Assembly (NCBI GenBank): GCA_009792885.1
Contig: WMCF01000025.1
Coordinates: 2,795,150-2,859,149 of the forward strand
Reading direction: 5' to 3'
Source of the DNA: Eremophila alpestris peregrina
Lineage: Eukaryota > Chordata > Aves > Passeriformes > Alaudidae
Length of the DNA stretch: 64,000 nt
Shown here: piece after piece, positions 34,759 to 46,180 of the stretch
Layout: each line of letters opens with the position of its first letter
Position numbering within the stretch: the first letter of the stretch is position 1
Notes under the pieces: model-generated
What the model saw: the letters and a program-made list of their open reading frames with translations, nothing else
What the model was told of the DNA's origin: nothing
The model's database searches: none
Translations under genes and position numbers: made by a program

Positions 34759-37700
34759 GTGCGGCGGCGGCCGGGGCGGGCGGCGGGGCCGGGCGGGGCG
34801 CGGCGGGCGAGGGGCCCGGCCCGGCTGGGGCGGGAGGGGGCGCCGGGCCGGGCGGGCGCGGGGGCGGCGGGCGGGAGGCTGTGGAAGCGCCGTTCAGCAC
34901 GAAGGCCAGCGCCCGCCGCCATCTTCCGCCGGCCGGGCCGCCTCAGCCTCCGCTGCCGCTCGGCGCCGGGGCCGCAGGAGAGCCCGCGGGCCCTGCCCCG
35001 CTCTCTGCAGAGCCGCGCCTCGGGCATCCCCGGACACACACGGGCATCCCCCGACACGGGCATCCCCTCGGGCGGGAGCTCGGGCCGGGGGCCATCGCCT
35101 TCCCGCAGAGCGCGGCCAGCCAGCGGCGCCTCGCCTCCTCCTTTTGCAAAGCTTTCCAGGCTGGTACCGTGAAAAAGAGCCCCTGGGGCGTGTGGGCTTC
35201 CAAAGGACGTGTGATGCCCTAAAGCGTGGTCGTGGGGTGTTTTGTTGGATTTTTTTAAATTTATAAATGGCGGAATGTTAAAACTCCACTTTTGCGGCTA
35301 GGCTGCATTGAAAACCATTTGTTCAACGGATTTGAAAATAATAAGTAAGGAGTGAGAAAATTTTATTGTCCTGTAACCTGCGTTTCAGTAATGCACCCCT
35401 ATACGCTGCTGTGAATTTCTGCAAACTTATTTCTGCAGGGTAGTTTACCCTGCCCTCGATACAGTTAGTGCACCTGTGATTTGCAGCTTACAGCATACTT
35501 TCTCCATTGCCATTGGCAGAAATCTGGGGAAGTGAGTCAGGGCTCCCGAATGCGCAGAGTTGTGTAGGTCAAAAGTTTGTGTGCTGGTGTTGTGCTGAAA
35601 CTGCAGCATTCATTTCCTAGTCAATGAAGCATTTTCAGAGAACTTTGTAGTTCCACAGCTAGCACTTTGGTTTTCATCTGGCTGAGTAAAAGAACATCCT
35701 ATTAAAATATCTGTGCTTATGCAACAGACACCAGCTCCCACAGGCCAAGACTGAATAGGTCTGCTGGTAAACGTTCTCACTTTCTCTTTGGTACTGTAGT
35801 CCAGCAGACGGGATTGCTTGGAATGGTAACTGTCATTGTCTGGCTCTCCTGGGTCTGCCTTCACAGGTGATTGCATGCCATAACTGCAGGCAATTCCCTG
35901 TCCTGATACTCTCTTACCTTTTACTGCAATGTGTGTTTTATTTTACTTCATAAAGGAGGATGTATTATAAGGTCATTTCAGTATCAATTCCTACACCTCT
36001 GCAGCTGCCTACATTTATACCTAATGCTGTCCTTTATGGCTAAGGAGTCAGTTCCCTTACAGATTTCCTAAGGGGACTAGGAGTGCACAAAGAGAGAGCT
36101 GAGCAGAGATTCCTAATTGTTAGTTGGCTGCAATAGTTCATGGTCCTCCTGCCTAACATTTAACTTTTTGCCCTCCAGCATTCTTCTCCCTCCTTGATGA
36201 ATGTAGGAAACCTTAGAAAAGTTTTATTTTCAGTTATTCATGTTACTTTGGCACCTGGATCCAGGACTGTCTGAGCAGTGGATTGTGTGCATTACAAAGC
36301 AGTCACTCATCTGAACAGCTCAGTTATCAGTGAAGTAAATTCTACTGGGACACCTGCTCTTTCATATTATTGATTTTTAGTCCTTGTATTTTATTTAGTA
36401 ATAATTTATTCTGTTTATACAGGTTACCCTTTCCCTACTGCTCCTCCTGTGGACCCATTTGCAAAAATCAGAGTGGATGACTGTGGAAAAACCAAGGGAT
36501 GCTTCAGGTCAGTCTGAGATAAGAGTGCAGACACCTTTATGTTTACAGATGCTGACTGATGATATTGGAGACTTTGGTTAGTGTTTCATAGTCATTTTAA
36601 TAAACGTTATTTAACAATATACCTTGTAGTACAAGCTATATTATTTGAGGACACTAGTTTATTTAGGAATACATGTCATAGTTATGGACCTACAGTTCTT
36701 TCCTGTATTTTCATGAAGCACTTAAAAAAACAGAGCAAGGAAGGTCAACAGAGTAATATTTTGTGTTATTGTTTGCTCTACTGTTTGAATACTACACATT
36801 CTTACACTAAAAGACCAATAATTGCAGACAATTAATGCTGCTTTATGTCCAGCAGAATATATACTTTACTGCCATGATACCAGAACACATTCTTTTAGTT
36901 TTTTCTTGCAAAACCTTAATTAAGTTCCACAGCAGGAAATTTCAAGGGAAAAGTGATGTATATTTCCAATTCCATGTAGGTACGGGAAACCCGGGTGCAA
37001 TGCGGAGACTTGTGACTACTTCCTGAGCTACCGCAGAATAGGAGCTGATGTTGAGTTTGAGTTGAGTGCTGATACAGATGGCTGGGTTGCAGTGGGATTT
37101 TCCTCAGACAAGAAAATGGTAAGATATGTGCAGTTTTTCATGCTGGCAATATACACACCTTTCACATGCTAGGATATGAATGGTTTATATGCATTTATAC
37201 ATTTGATTGGTGACAAACAGAGCATATAAGGTAAAACTGACTTGCTGAAAACAAAGCACCATTCAGTACCCCCCCTGGGAGCACTGCCTCACAGAAAACT
37301 GCTTCATCCTTCCTAACATCTCCTTTCCCTTCTCTGAGAACCACAAGAATATTTCAGTTCAGCTCTGAATGTCACTAGCTTTTTGCCTTTTTATTAGAAA
37401 AGCCTTCAGGGATAAGCCAATTCACATGGAAATGTCCTCTTGCGCTTTATGTTAGTGTAATTTGGGCAAAAGACACATCATAAACTGGATAGCAACTAAT
37501 TTTATTCTGCAGAAAATAAGCTGACTTTTAGCAGTATAAATTTTTACTGCACTGTTTGACTTGGGATATTTTTGTGTTTCTTTCATACCTATGTGTTGTT
37601 CCAAGGAAGCCACAAATGTGTGAGAAAATGACTCCTACTAATTTAAACATTTATACTCAAGAAAGCAGTCTTGTTGAAATTTCTTCTCTCCGTTCTGGAT

Positions 37701-40516
37701 TTTTATTGGGTTCTGTTTTAGGCTTATTCCTGTACTTATTTTTTCATTCAAGAGCTCCACTTTTCATTGAGTTTCAATGAACAAAGCAGAAGCATGCAAT
37801 GTGTAGACTTTAAAAAAACCTGTGTAATAAGTGACTTACACAAAGATAATTTGTCTGTGATCCTTGGTAAAATGTTTTGGATTAAAATGCAGTTTATAAT
37901 ATAGGTGTCCATGTACAGAAACTCTCCTGAGTATATAGACCAGTACTGGACCTATGTCCTAAATCACAAGTCAAAGAAAGGACTGTTTCTTATAGTGTTG
38001 AAAGTAGCAGTCTAATAAAACTCAGGAATTAGATGTCCTGGGTTAGGACCCACAAAAAATGAATTGGAAGACTTGCACTGACTTAACATTTAGCATTCTT
38101 ACTTGACCCAAAATGAGAAATAGAAAGAAAATGTGAGGACAAGTACTTCTCAGTCATTACTACACGTGCTTTAATATGACACTGTAAATAAACACAATGA
38201 CAATAGAAGGTTTTTGTGTCATAAAGAACAGTTCATGTCACAAGAAACAGTTTATGGTTTTGATGTATAGAACAGCTTTACAGCCAAATTTTGGGAAAAG
38301 TTTAGAAGCTTGCCAATGCAGGTTACTCAGCAGGGTTTTCAAAGCAGCTCAACACCTTTAAGTATTTGTCCCCAAGTTATCAGATGGTGTTACCAGTTTG
38401 TAACTCTGAGGTACCTGCCGTGGACCCCAGGGTCCCACTGCCCTCCTCTCATCAGCCACTTGGAAAGCAGGCACAGCAAGCAGCAGGTCAAGTTTGAGCT
38501 TCCGGTAAAAAGAGAAAGAAAAGGTTTTGCTTCCAAATTTTTTCTGCATATCATGTAATGCCCATAAATCAGCTTACAAACCATCTAGCATCTCTCTTCC
38601 TCTCTGGCTCCCCTGCTGACTTCATCTTTTTCGTAACTTCCAGGATGTTTTGGTGTCCTGGGATGTACAGGCTTTGATGATAAAATGGCTCTGGGTCAAA
38701 ACAGCTTAGTTGTGAGAAATGGGCTGTGCTGTGGAGGCCCTAATGAAAATGGTGTAGCCTGGATAGCTTCACAAGTTAAGGATAAAAAACTACTTTTTGT
38801 CCTCAATAGATTTTTTTAAAGTCCTATGACCTATTTCTTGTCTCAAATAACATTATGCTTTTCCACTTTCAGGCTTTTGTGCCTTGGCAGGATTTTGAAA
38901 TGTCATTCCATTAACTGAGAGTCAAAATGCTTTGTTATTTCCTTTTTCATTTTCTTTCCTTCAGTGTAAAAACACCTTTATTTTTGCCTCTTTGTACTGA
39001 AGAATGAGGGATTTGTGCTTAGATGTATAAAAGTTAAACTTGAGAAATAAGTTATGGAGAGGAATGATAGCCTCAAGACAGAGGCTGGGAAGGTTGTCTG
39101 CAGCAGCACCAAGGTGCAGAAACTGTTCAAGCATGTGTTTTACCTAGTTGTCCCCTCTTTTCCCTCACTATTATTTTCTCATATGTAGTAGGTTTATTTT
39201 CTCTGTCTTACTAAAGTATATTGGTGCATTTTGTACACATCAGGGATTCAAGACTGCTACGTTATGAAGCAGTATGTCAGAACTTCACAAATAACAAAAG
39301 AAAACAGCTTCCACGGATGAATTAATTATGTGATGTCATAATGATATCAAATCCTAAAAATGTATGTTAAGTAAAATAACTCTTAGAAAGATCCAAAAGA
39401 TAATTCAGAGGTAGTAAGGGTATGTAATTATTGCTACCCACTTGACGTGCTTTTCAATCTTACTGAAGACACCTGGTTAGGGGAACAAATATTTGTGTAT
39501 ATATAACTTAGAAAGAAGGAAAGCATCCCATGTCTTGATCAGTTCTGAATAATTAAAATTATATCCATAAACGAGGAAGCGTTTTATGACTGTTTTGTTT
39601 TCCATCTTCCAATTTTGTTTGTGGCCTTGTAGGGAGGAGATGATGTCATGGCTTGTGTTCATGATGATAACGGGAGGGTCCGAATACAGCACTTCTATAA
39701 TGTTGGTCAGTGGGCTAAAGAAATCCAGAGAAATCCTGCCAGAGATGAGGAGGGTGTTTTTGAAAACAATCGTGTAACGTGTCGATTCAAGCGTCCTGTG
39801 TATGTTCCCCGGGAAGAAACCATCGTAGATCTGCACTTGAGTTGGTACTACCTGTTTGCTTGGGGTCCAGCAATCCAGGGTAAGTTGATCTCTGTCTTAC
39901 CAACTGAGTTGATATGCCAAAATTGATAAATGTCTTTCAACTACATGATGCTTACTAGGCACGCCCCCCCCCCCCCTTTTCTTTTTAAATGAACTAAAAT
40001 TCTGGCAGCATGAGGTTTAAAAATGGATAACAAGAAAGACAGGAGTCCAACATGTCTTGTTTTCTTGGCTATATGTCTATATCCCCACTTCCCAAAGCTG
40101 AATTTAGAAGAACTTCATAACCTGAAGTTCTTAATTCCTTTGAAATATGCTTGTTGTGTACTTGAATTTTATTTTATTCGGAAGTTTAATTTCAGAAAGC
40201 AAAGAAATGAATCTACTCCCTGACAGTGTGATATTGCATGCTTCTGTAGGTTTCAAAATCACCTGTCTGCCTACCTGTTTCTTCAGTAAAGTTATAGAAA
40301 AACTGCATCTGATGTTGTTTCTTTCTGCCCTTCCCTGCTGAAGGTTCTATAACTCGTCACGACATCGACTCCCCACCCGTGTCAGAGCGCGTTGTCAGCA
40401 TTTACAAGTACGAAGATATTTTCATGCCTTCAGCTGCCTATCAGACCTTCTCTTCTCCATTCTGCTTGCTCCTCATTGTTGCACTGACCTTCTATTTATT
40501 GATGGGAACCCCATGA
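34554..40516 (+). CDS. FRRS1L: FRRS1L, complete coding sequence in five exons
   Basis: FRRS1L (ferric chelate reductase 1-like) is a brain-enriched protein of the endoplasmic reticulum and membrane that assists assembly of AMPA-type glutamate receptors; loss in people causes epileptic encephalopathy with movement disorder. The exons 34554-34758, 36423-36507, 36980-37118, 39633-39879 and 40344-40516 join to 849 nt, 282 aa. Residues 11-18 are eight leucines of an N-terminal hydrophobic segment. A variable Gly/Glu-rich stretch follows, then the conserved block from DSSYGTFASEFYDLRYLSEEG, a DOMON domain over roughly residues 95-225, and a C-terminal hydrophobic anchor at about 264-280 (CLLLIVALTFYLLMG). 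From the DSSYG block onward it is nearly identical to the mammalian protein as I recall it. All introns are GT-AG and in phase. The start has a strong context (GCCGCCATGG). Length is close to the 293-aa human form, the difference lying in the N-terminal region. Confidence 0.97.
34893..34913 (+). promoter_or_regulatory. RE1/NRSE-like REST binding site in FRRS1L intron 1
   Basis: The site begins TTCAGCAC and, after GAA, ends GGCCAGCGCC. It agrees with the 21-bp RE1 consensus at 18 positions and with the 16-nt core TYAGMRCCNNRGMSAG at all but one fixed position. It lies 134 nt after the exon 1 donor, inside the CpG island. REST silences neuronal genes in non-neuronal cells, which fits the brain expression of FRRS1L. 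Binding is inferred, not shown. Confidence 0.62.
35021..35070 (+). repeat. Small GC-rich tandem repeat in FRRS1L intron 1
   Basis: Three copies of CGGGCATCCCC start at 35021, 35041 and about 35057, separated by short CGACAC or GGACACACA spacers. Confidence 0.7.
36423..36507 (+). CDS. FRRS1L: FRRS1L coding exon 2
   Basis: An 85-nt exon between TTTATACAG and the donor AG|gtcagt. It finishes Gly69 and encodes YPFPTAPPVDPFAKIRVDDC and GKTKGCF (residues 70-96), plus two bases of Arg97. It leads into the DOMON domain. Confidence 0.95.
36980..37118 (+). CDS. FRRS1L: FRRS1L coding exon 3
   Basis: A 139-nt exon that finishes Arg97 and encodes residues 98-143, starting YGKPGCNAETCDYFLSY. It includes DTDGWVAVGFSSDKKM, the first half of the DOMON domain, with a cysteine cluster likely to form disulfides in the lumen. 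The donor is ATG|gtaaga. Confidence 0.96.
37119..39632 (+). other. FRRS1L intron 3
   Basis: About 2.5 kb of AT-rich intron with no recognised repeat or extra exon. It ends in TTGTAG before GGAGGAGATGATGTC. Intron 2 (36508-36979) and intron 4 (39880-40343) are each under 500 nt. Confidence 0.85.
39633..39879 (+). CDS. FRRS1L: FRRS1L coding exon 4
   Basis: A 247-nt exon encoding residues 144-225 and the first base of Gly226. It starts GGDDVMACVHDDNGRVRIQH and ends WYYLFAWGPAIQ. This is the second half of the DOMON domain. The donor is CAGG|gtaagt. Confidence 0.96.
39964..39976 (+). repeat. Poly(C) run of 13 in FRRS1L intron 4
   Basis: Thirteen consecutive C followed by a T-rich tract, 85 nt after the exon 4 donor. 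Its length may be misread or polymorphic. Confidence 0.85.
40344..40516 (+). CDS. FRRS1L: FRRS1L coding exon 5 and stop codon
   Basis: Completes Gly226 and encodes residues 227-282, from SITRHDIDSPPVSERVVSIY to the hydrophobic C-terminal anchor and MGTP, with TGA at 40514-40516. The acceptor is CTGAAG. Confidence 0.96.
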
Positions 40517-40790
40517 CCAATGGAAAACAGCAAGAATCTGGCAGTGGAAGTTTCTCAGGATGGACGGCTATATGGATGGACAAGGCATTTTTCTATTGGG
40601 ATTTATATCACATCACCATCCTCATCTAGCTGCTTTTGAACATAGTTAGCTTCTCAGAAGAGTGAAATAACCATCTCCCTTGAGTGGCAGAGTGGTGACA
40701 AATCATTTAAGAATAATCAGCGAACAGTTAGGAGAATATTTTCAGTGTTGTGATCACTCGCTTAAGGAAAATGAAACTTTTGTAAAATCT

Positions 40791-40815
40791 GTGTGTGTGT
40801 GTGTGTGTGTGTGTG
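40791..40815 (+). repeat. (GT)12 microsatellite in the FRRS1L 3' UTR
   Basis: An uninterrupted GT run begins 275 nt after the stop codon, then TTTTGTGTGTTTG follows. In the transcript this is a UG repeat, the kind of site bound by TDP-43 and CELF proteins. Confidence 0.95.
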
Positions 40816-41675
40816 TTTTGTGTGTTTGGGAGGGGTGCCTGTACGTGTGTTAAGGAGAATTTAGTGGTGGACATCTTATCAAATAACAAAATTGCCTTCC
40901 AAGTTGCTACAAAAAAGCAAATTTGGGAAAACACTGCAATACTGTTTGGTACTTCCAGAGCAGAGCGCGCAACTCCAAGTGCAGTTTCTGATCTTAAGCT
41001 CTGAAAACCAACACAGCAGTATAAAACCTGCCCTTCAGTAGTGGACAGTTCTCCCAATTTCTTTTTTTTTAAATATATTTATCAAAGTGTACTTGCTGTG
41101 GTACTTTCCAAAACTAAACTTGCATATTCAAGCATTAGCATGATTTTTATTTAAACAAAAAGTGGTGATGAATGTCTTTATTGTGTTTCAATAGCCTTTT
41201 TGAAAGAAATGGCTACTTCTTTTAAGAGTGAGATAGAAAGTAATTTAAACAAGGGGAAGGGAGAATACAGCAATATAAATTCTCCATACATAGGAAAACC
41301 AGGTGTAAAACATGCAGAATATAAAAGTTCCCAAGAAGCCATAGGAAGTCCACCCTAACAGATTAAATAGTTTTTTCTCTTTTTATGAAAAAAAACCCCA
41401 GAAATTTTGCTGACATGTAAATATATTTTTAAGTAATTGTGCAGTAATATGAAGTAATCTCTTTTTGTGTGCTGTATGCCACTAAATCCTGTTCATGTTA
41501 AGGGTGACTGTGGGCAGCTGGTGTCACCTTATGAAGAAATAATTGAGATTACTTGTAAGGAAAGACAGGGATTAGTAAGAACAGCAGTATCTTTCGTTCA
41601 TCAAACCACTGCTGAAATATAGCTGTTGTGGAGAAGATGAGCTAAAAAGGAAACACATTAGCTGTTTTTATCACC

Positions 41676-41681
41676 AATAAA
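41676..41681 (+). terminator. Candidate proximal poly(A) signal, FRRS1L
   Basis: AATAAA about 1.16 kb after the stop codon. Another lies at 42976-42981, followed by GTGTTT within a few bases. Either could end a short FRRS1L mRNA. Confidence 0.3.
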
Positions 41682-44600
41682 TAGTAGAAAAGGAATGCTA
41701 AATATTACAGAGATGAAAGGTGTCAACATGAATTTATGAGCCACAGAATATTATAAAAACTTTGAGTGGAGAATTTCTGTTCTTCACATAATAGGAAGTG
41801 TATGACACGTTTACATGTAGCAGTCAAATGTACTTAGGTAAGGTAACTCATTCACTTTCCAGCTTACACTAAAATTCTACTTAAGTGGAATTAAAATATA
41901 AATAGTGCCAAAGTTACCTAATGTGGTGCACTTGAGGACTCTCTAACATAGAATCTGGTGAAATATATGTAATGCAACTCCTTTCTATTCTCATTGCTGC
42001 ATGGAGTATAAAATTATTAACTAGCTTGGCTGCATCATTATTCACAGATTGATGTTTGTAGACTAAGTTTTTTTAGGCTCAGAATTCTTCAAACCCGTGC
42101 TTAAGGTACATGAATTAGATTGAAGATGAACTTATCTTCATAACAAACATTTTATCCCTATTTCAAAAGATTGATTAATATTTTATATTTTCATGGATGT
42201 CTTTAAGGATTTGTTCACTTAAAATTACTGGACTAGAGTTTGGGAGAGGGAAGAGAAATTCAGAAATGAACTTCTAAAGTGCATACAGTAGCTTTATTTA
42301 GTATAAATTACTTCTCTCAGGTTGGTTAACTTATTTATCATCTAATCAAGTAGAGACCACCTACTAAGGTCTGCTTTGGCCCACAAGAGCTGTGTAATTT
42401 AGCCTTAAGATTGGCTGGAGCAGATGAGCAGAAGCTTGGATAATGAGCTTTACATTCAGCTAACAGGTGAAGTGAAGAAATCATTAGGATAAATTGTTTT
42501 GTGCTAATTTGTAGGCAGCTGAGATATTGCAGTTGTTTCTCAGAGCCTGAGGGTTGCTTTAGTTTATGGCTTGGTTTTTACTGCTTCAGCCATTTACTTG
42601 ATTACCCACTAAAGGGCTAATTTAATAATTTATAGGTACTGAACTTGGATAGAAACCCAGTTTGGCTTTTCTTCTTTAATAGAGCTCTGGATTTAGGATA
42701 GCCTGGTTGGACCTGAGCACACAGGTATGTTATAGATGACAATAATAATACCAAGGTAAAATTGTGTGACAGCTATCAATCTGCATAGATGTATGGAGTC
42801 AGATGTGGTTAAAGTTCAGAATTTAAAGTGAGGGCAAAGTATTTTACATTGTTTTTTATTCCTTTTTTAGTGTGCTGTGTTTTTGTCATTGTATTTGTTC
42901 CCTTGTAGAAGTACTAGCAGAAATGTGCACTTCTGAAAAATCTTTCACCTAAGCTTCACAGTACTTAATTAGCCTAATAAAGTGTTTCTAATCATAAGGG
43001 AGGAAATAAAAGGCCACAGGAAGCAGCAAAACAATCTATTATCTGGCATTTAAGTGGATGGTTGAATTCAGCACTGAGTTTATCTAAGAGTTCCTCTTCA
43101 CAGTGGGAAAATCAGGACTATGGAATTCAAGTTGACAAACAAAGAAGGTATGAGTATCTAGAAATTGGTAGTTGGGATGAAATCTGATAGTTGGGATGAG
43201 GAGAAAAAGATTATAAGGGAAATGTGGTGTGAAAGTTTGTATGATACTTGGTAAGTCTTAACATTTGAGTAGGCATAGTAACTTACCATGGAGAACATTT
43301 TGGTCTTCACGTTTTGTCTTCTTGTTTTTCTTTTTAATATTCAAAGGCATGATTTATCTCTGTTACACAAAGTTACTATAAAGTAGTAGACTTCAAAATA
43401 ATATTTAATAGATTATGGCATTTCAAAGATTTTTTGTTTTATTTTTTTAAATTGACTGGTACCAACACAAACTAGAAGAAAAGGCCTGCTTTGGAAAAGG
43501 AGGCAGATATTTCCCTCTCCAAATAATTTTTTTGTTTCATTAGTGTGATTACTAGCAAACAACTGTTAAAAAACACATTTCCTAAGGACTTTAATTTTAA
43601 GAAATTCTTGCTGCAGAGTTACTTAAATACAGAGGCATTAAGTTTGAGAGGGCATATTTAGAATATGATATTGATTGGAAATTTGACTGTGGTTACTAAT
43701 TAGAAAGATTTTTTTGCATGATTTTTTTTCATTGCTGGGATCAAATAACTGAGGGTTTTTTAGGTATAGTTGAGATGCTAATTGATTTCTCCCCTCGAAA
43801 AAAACCAAAACAAAAACACTTAGCTGATTTGGTAATGTCATTTGATAACAGGTGATGCCATCTTCTATTATTATAAGGGAAATACTTTGGTTTTGAAAGA
43901 GAACATATTGATGAGAAAGGTTTGAACTCCCTCTATGGCCTCTTGTTTCTCTTGATGGGTTTTGCACTACTTGGATAGTAAGAAAATAAACACTTATGGC
44001 CTCCCTAATCTGAAGAAACCTCCAGTTTGGATTAAATGATGTTAAAGCTGTGTTTGGCACTGACTCTTCCCAATCTTCAACACTGGGATTAGACAATGAC
44101 TGGAGCGTGGCACCTGGGCAGTGGTCTTGAAGCTTGCTTGGGGCACCATATCCTGGGTCTGAACCAAAAAAAGAGCCCTGAAACTGCCTCTTATGTACTA
44201 AATACCTATGCAATTATTTCCTAGTTACTGCTATAACTAATATAGCTGCTATAAGTTTAAGGGAAGACACAGGTCTTGTTTTTTTGTTGTTTTTTTTTTT
44301 TATTCTCCTTACTTTCTCATCCCTTTAATGCCTCATACATTTACAAAAAAGGAAGTTATTCCAGTTTTGGAGAGCAGAGTCTCTGTCTGGTCTTTCAGGT
44401 CTTTGCTGGGTCCATTGGAAGTTTGCACCCTCCAGTTCTCCAGAGGCAGAATTAATTTTTATATGCAAATTATGTAACTTTAATAGCATTTAGATGGCAT
44501 TTTGTGATTCTGTGGTTGTATTGGTTTGGCATACTTTTGTGTAGCAGCTGTACTTCCCCCCACCTTCCTCTTGTTTTAACATCTCCAAATAATTTCCCCA

Positions 44601-45970
44601 AAGTAAAGTATTTGGTAATAGACATAAGAAGAAGGAAATATGTATTTCAGAGAATTACAAAAGGTCTAATACCAGTTATTTTCGGAAGTAACTGTTGCGT
44701 TAGTGTTTTATACAAAATATGACTTTGCAGAGAGGCTTGGATTTATGATAGAATCAGAAACACTTTTGAGTATTACAGTGTTTCAGTGCTTCATGGAGCT
44801 GTGGATGTGCATAGCTTATGTGAATTGGTATGATCCTTTTCAACCCCATGTAATGAAACTGGCAAAGCAGTTTGCTTGGATGCTGCACAGTGAGGCATTG
44901 GTGACTCCAAACAGTTTGGAACAGAACAATGGAGAGACTGGCAGTAAGGACAAATGGCAAGGAAGGGCTAATGGTTTTTGTATACTTTGTATTTTTGTAT
45001 AAATTTACCTGTGGCAGTGCCCATCTGGCACTCTCTATCCAAGCAAATATTACTTGATATAGGGTTCGGAAGGAATAGACTCTGATTTGAAAGAGATTTT
45101 GGCTTTTAGGCAGGTCCCAGCTGTTTAAGGGCTGATGTGGGCATCAGGTCAGACCATGCCACAAGATGTCCTCTGCTGTCAAGCTCCAAGGTAAGAGCTG
45201 GAGGCTTGTTCTGGCCTTCAGAGATACAAGACCCCAGAGGCAATAGCAGCAGTGGGCTGCAGCAGGGAGTATCTGCTCAGTTTGTAGAGTGGCCAGTGAG
45301 CAGGTACTCCCTGCTGGCTGCAGTCTGACCATCAGAAGATGGGGGCTCTAAATCTTAACAGCTTTGAACATGAGCTCCTCTGATTAAAATTTCATTATCA
45401 CTGTTTCTCTAGCAGTCTGTTTGGGCAGCTCTCCCTCGACCTGCCCACGATAGATATGGATCTAACTGGAAGATTTTAAAGAAAATGTCAAGTCCCTGTG
45501 TACAACAGTTAATAAAAAAGAAAATAATCTTTTAACCATATGCCAGCTTTTTACATTCTTTCGCTTATCTAGTTATTTATATGCAATTTGTATATCAAGA
45601 TGTCTGATTTTTGCAAACACAGAGTAAGATCTAGGTAAGCCTTCCTTTTCTAAACATTTTTTATTAATATGAAATAATCACTTCGGTAACTTTTTTTTTT
45701 TTCTATTTTCACGGTAGGTTTGATAAGATTATATATGCTTAAATGTGGTTATTTAACTTACCTAATTTTGGCTCAGATAGTGAGGCAAAAGCAGTGCAAT
45801 TTTGAAATGTCAGAGAGGATATGTGCAGCTTGTGGAGTTGATAGGTGTGAAAATGCTGACTTAAAAGATATTACTTGCTTTGAAAATCTGTGTTATGACT
45901 TTGCAGTAGCAATGAATCTGCTGTAAAGAAAGGGACAGATTTTTTTCCCTTGCATTACTAAGTATTTTGA

Positions 45971-46180
45971 ATAGAATTCATAGACTATCTCAGGTTGGAA
46001 GGGACCCATAAGGATTTCAGAGACCAATAAACATGGTGTTCCTCACAGGACTGCCTGAAACTAACCCATATGAATCAGAGCATCATCCAGATGCTCCTTG
46101 AACTTCCCTGCAGAGCCTGTTCCAGTGACTGGGCCCTCTCTTAGAGAACCTTTTCCTAAGGTCCCATCTGAACTTCCCAA
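45971..46180 (-). mobile_element. CR1 LINE fragment
   Basis: The + strand starts with TTCATAGACTATCTCAGG and TTGGAAGGGACCCATAAGGA and continues with CATCCAGATGCTCCTTGAAC, GAGCCTGTTCCAGTGACTGG and AGAACCTTTTCCTAAG. This is the reverse complement of a decayed CR1 3' end, so the element is minus-strand. Confidence 0.88.

Larger units (their letters stand above)
34140..35160 (+). promoter_or_regulatory. FRRS1L CpG island and promoter region
   Basis: Very high G+C and CpG density begins about 400 nt before the FRRS1L start codon and ends in intron 1. It is the likely promoter and 5' UTR. No TATA box is evident. It contains a 16-bp tandem repeat, coding exon 1, an RE1-like site and a second small tandem repeat. 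Confidence 0.85.
34759..36422 (+). other. FRRS1L intron 1
   Basis: The first 400 nt are CpG island with the RE1-like site and a small tandem repeat. The rest is ordinary AT-rich intron ending in a TTTATACAG acceptor. Long open frames in the GC-rich part reflect base composition. Confidence 0.85.

Noticed and set aside
34065..35063. Open frames of 200-330 codons on both strands over FRRS1L exon 1
   Set aside because: These are shadow frames of a CpG island, where stop codons are rare. Only the frame that joins exon 2 is supported.
43638..44213. 191-codon open frame on the minus strand downstream of FRRS1L
   Set aside because: The peptide shows no recognisable domain or membrane pattern. The codons come from AT-rich non-coding DNA that includes long T runs, and no splice or promoter context supports it.
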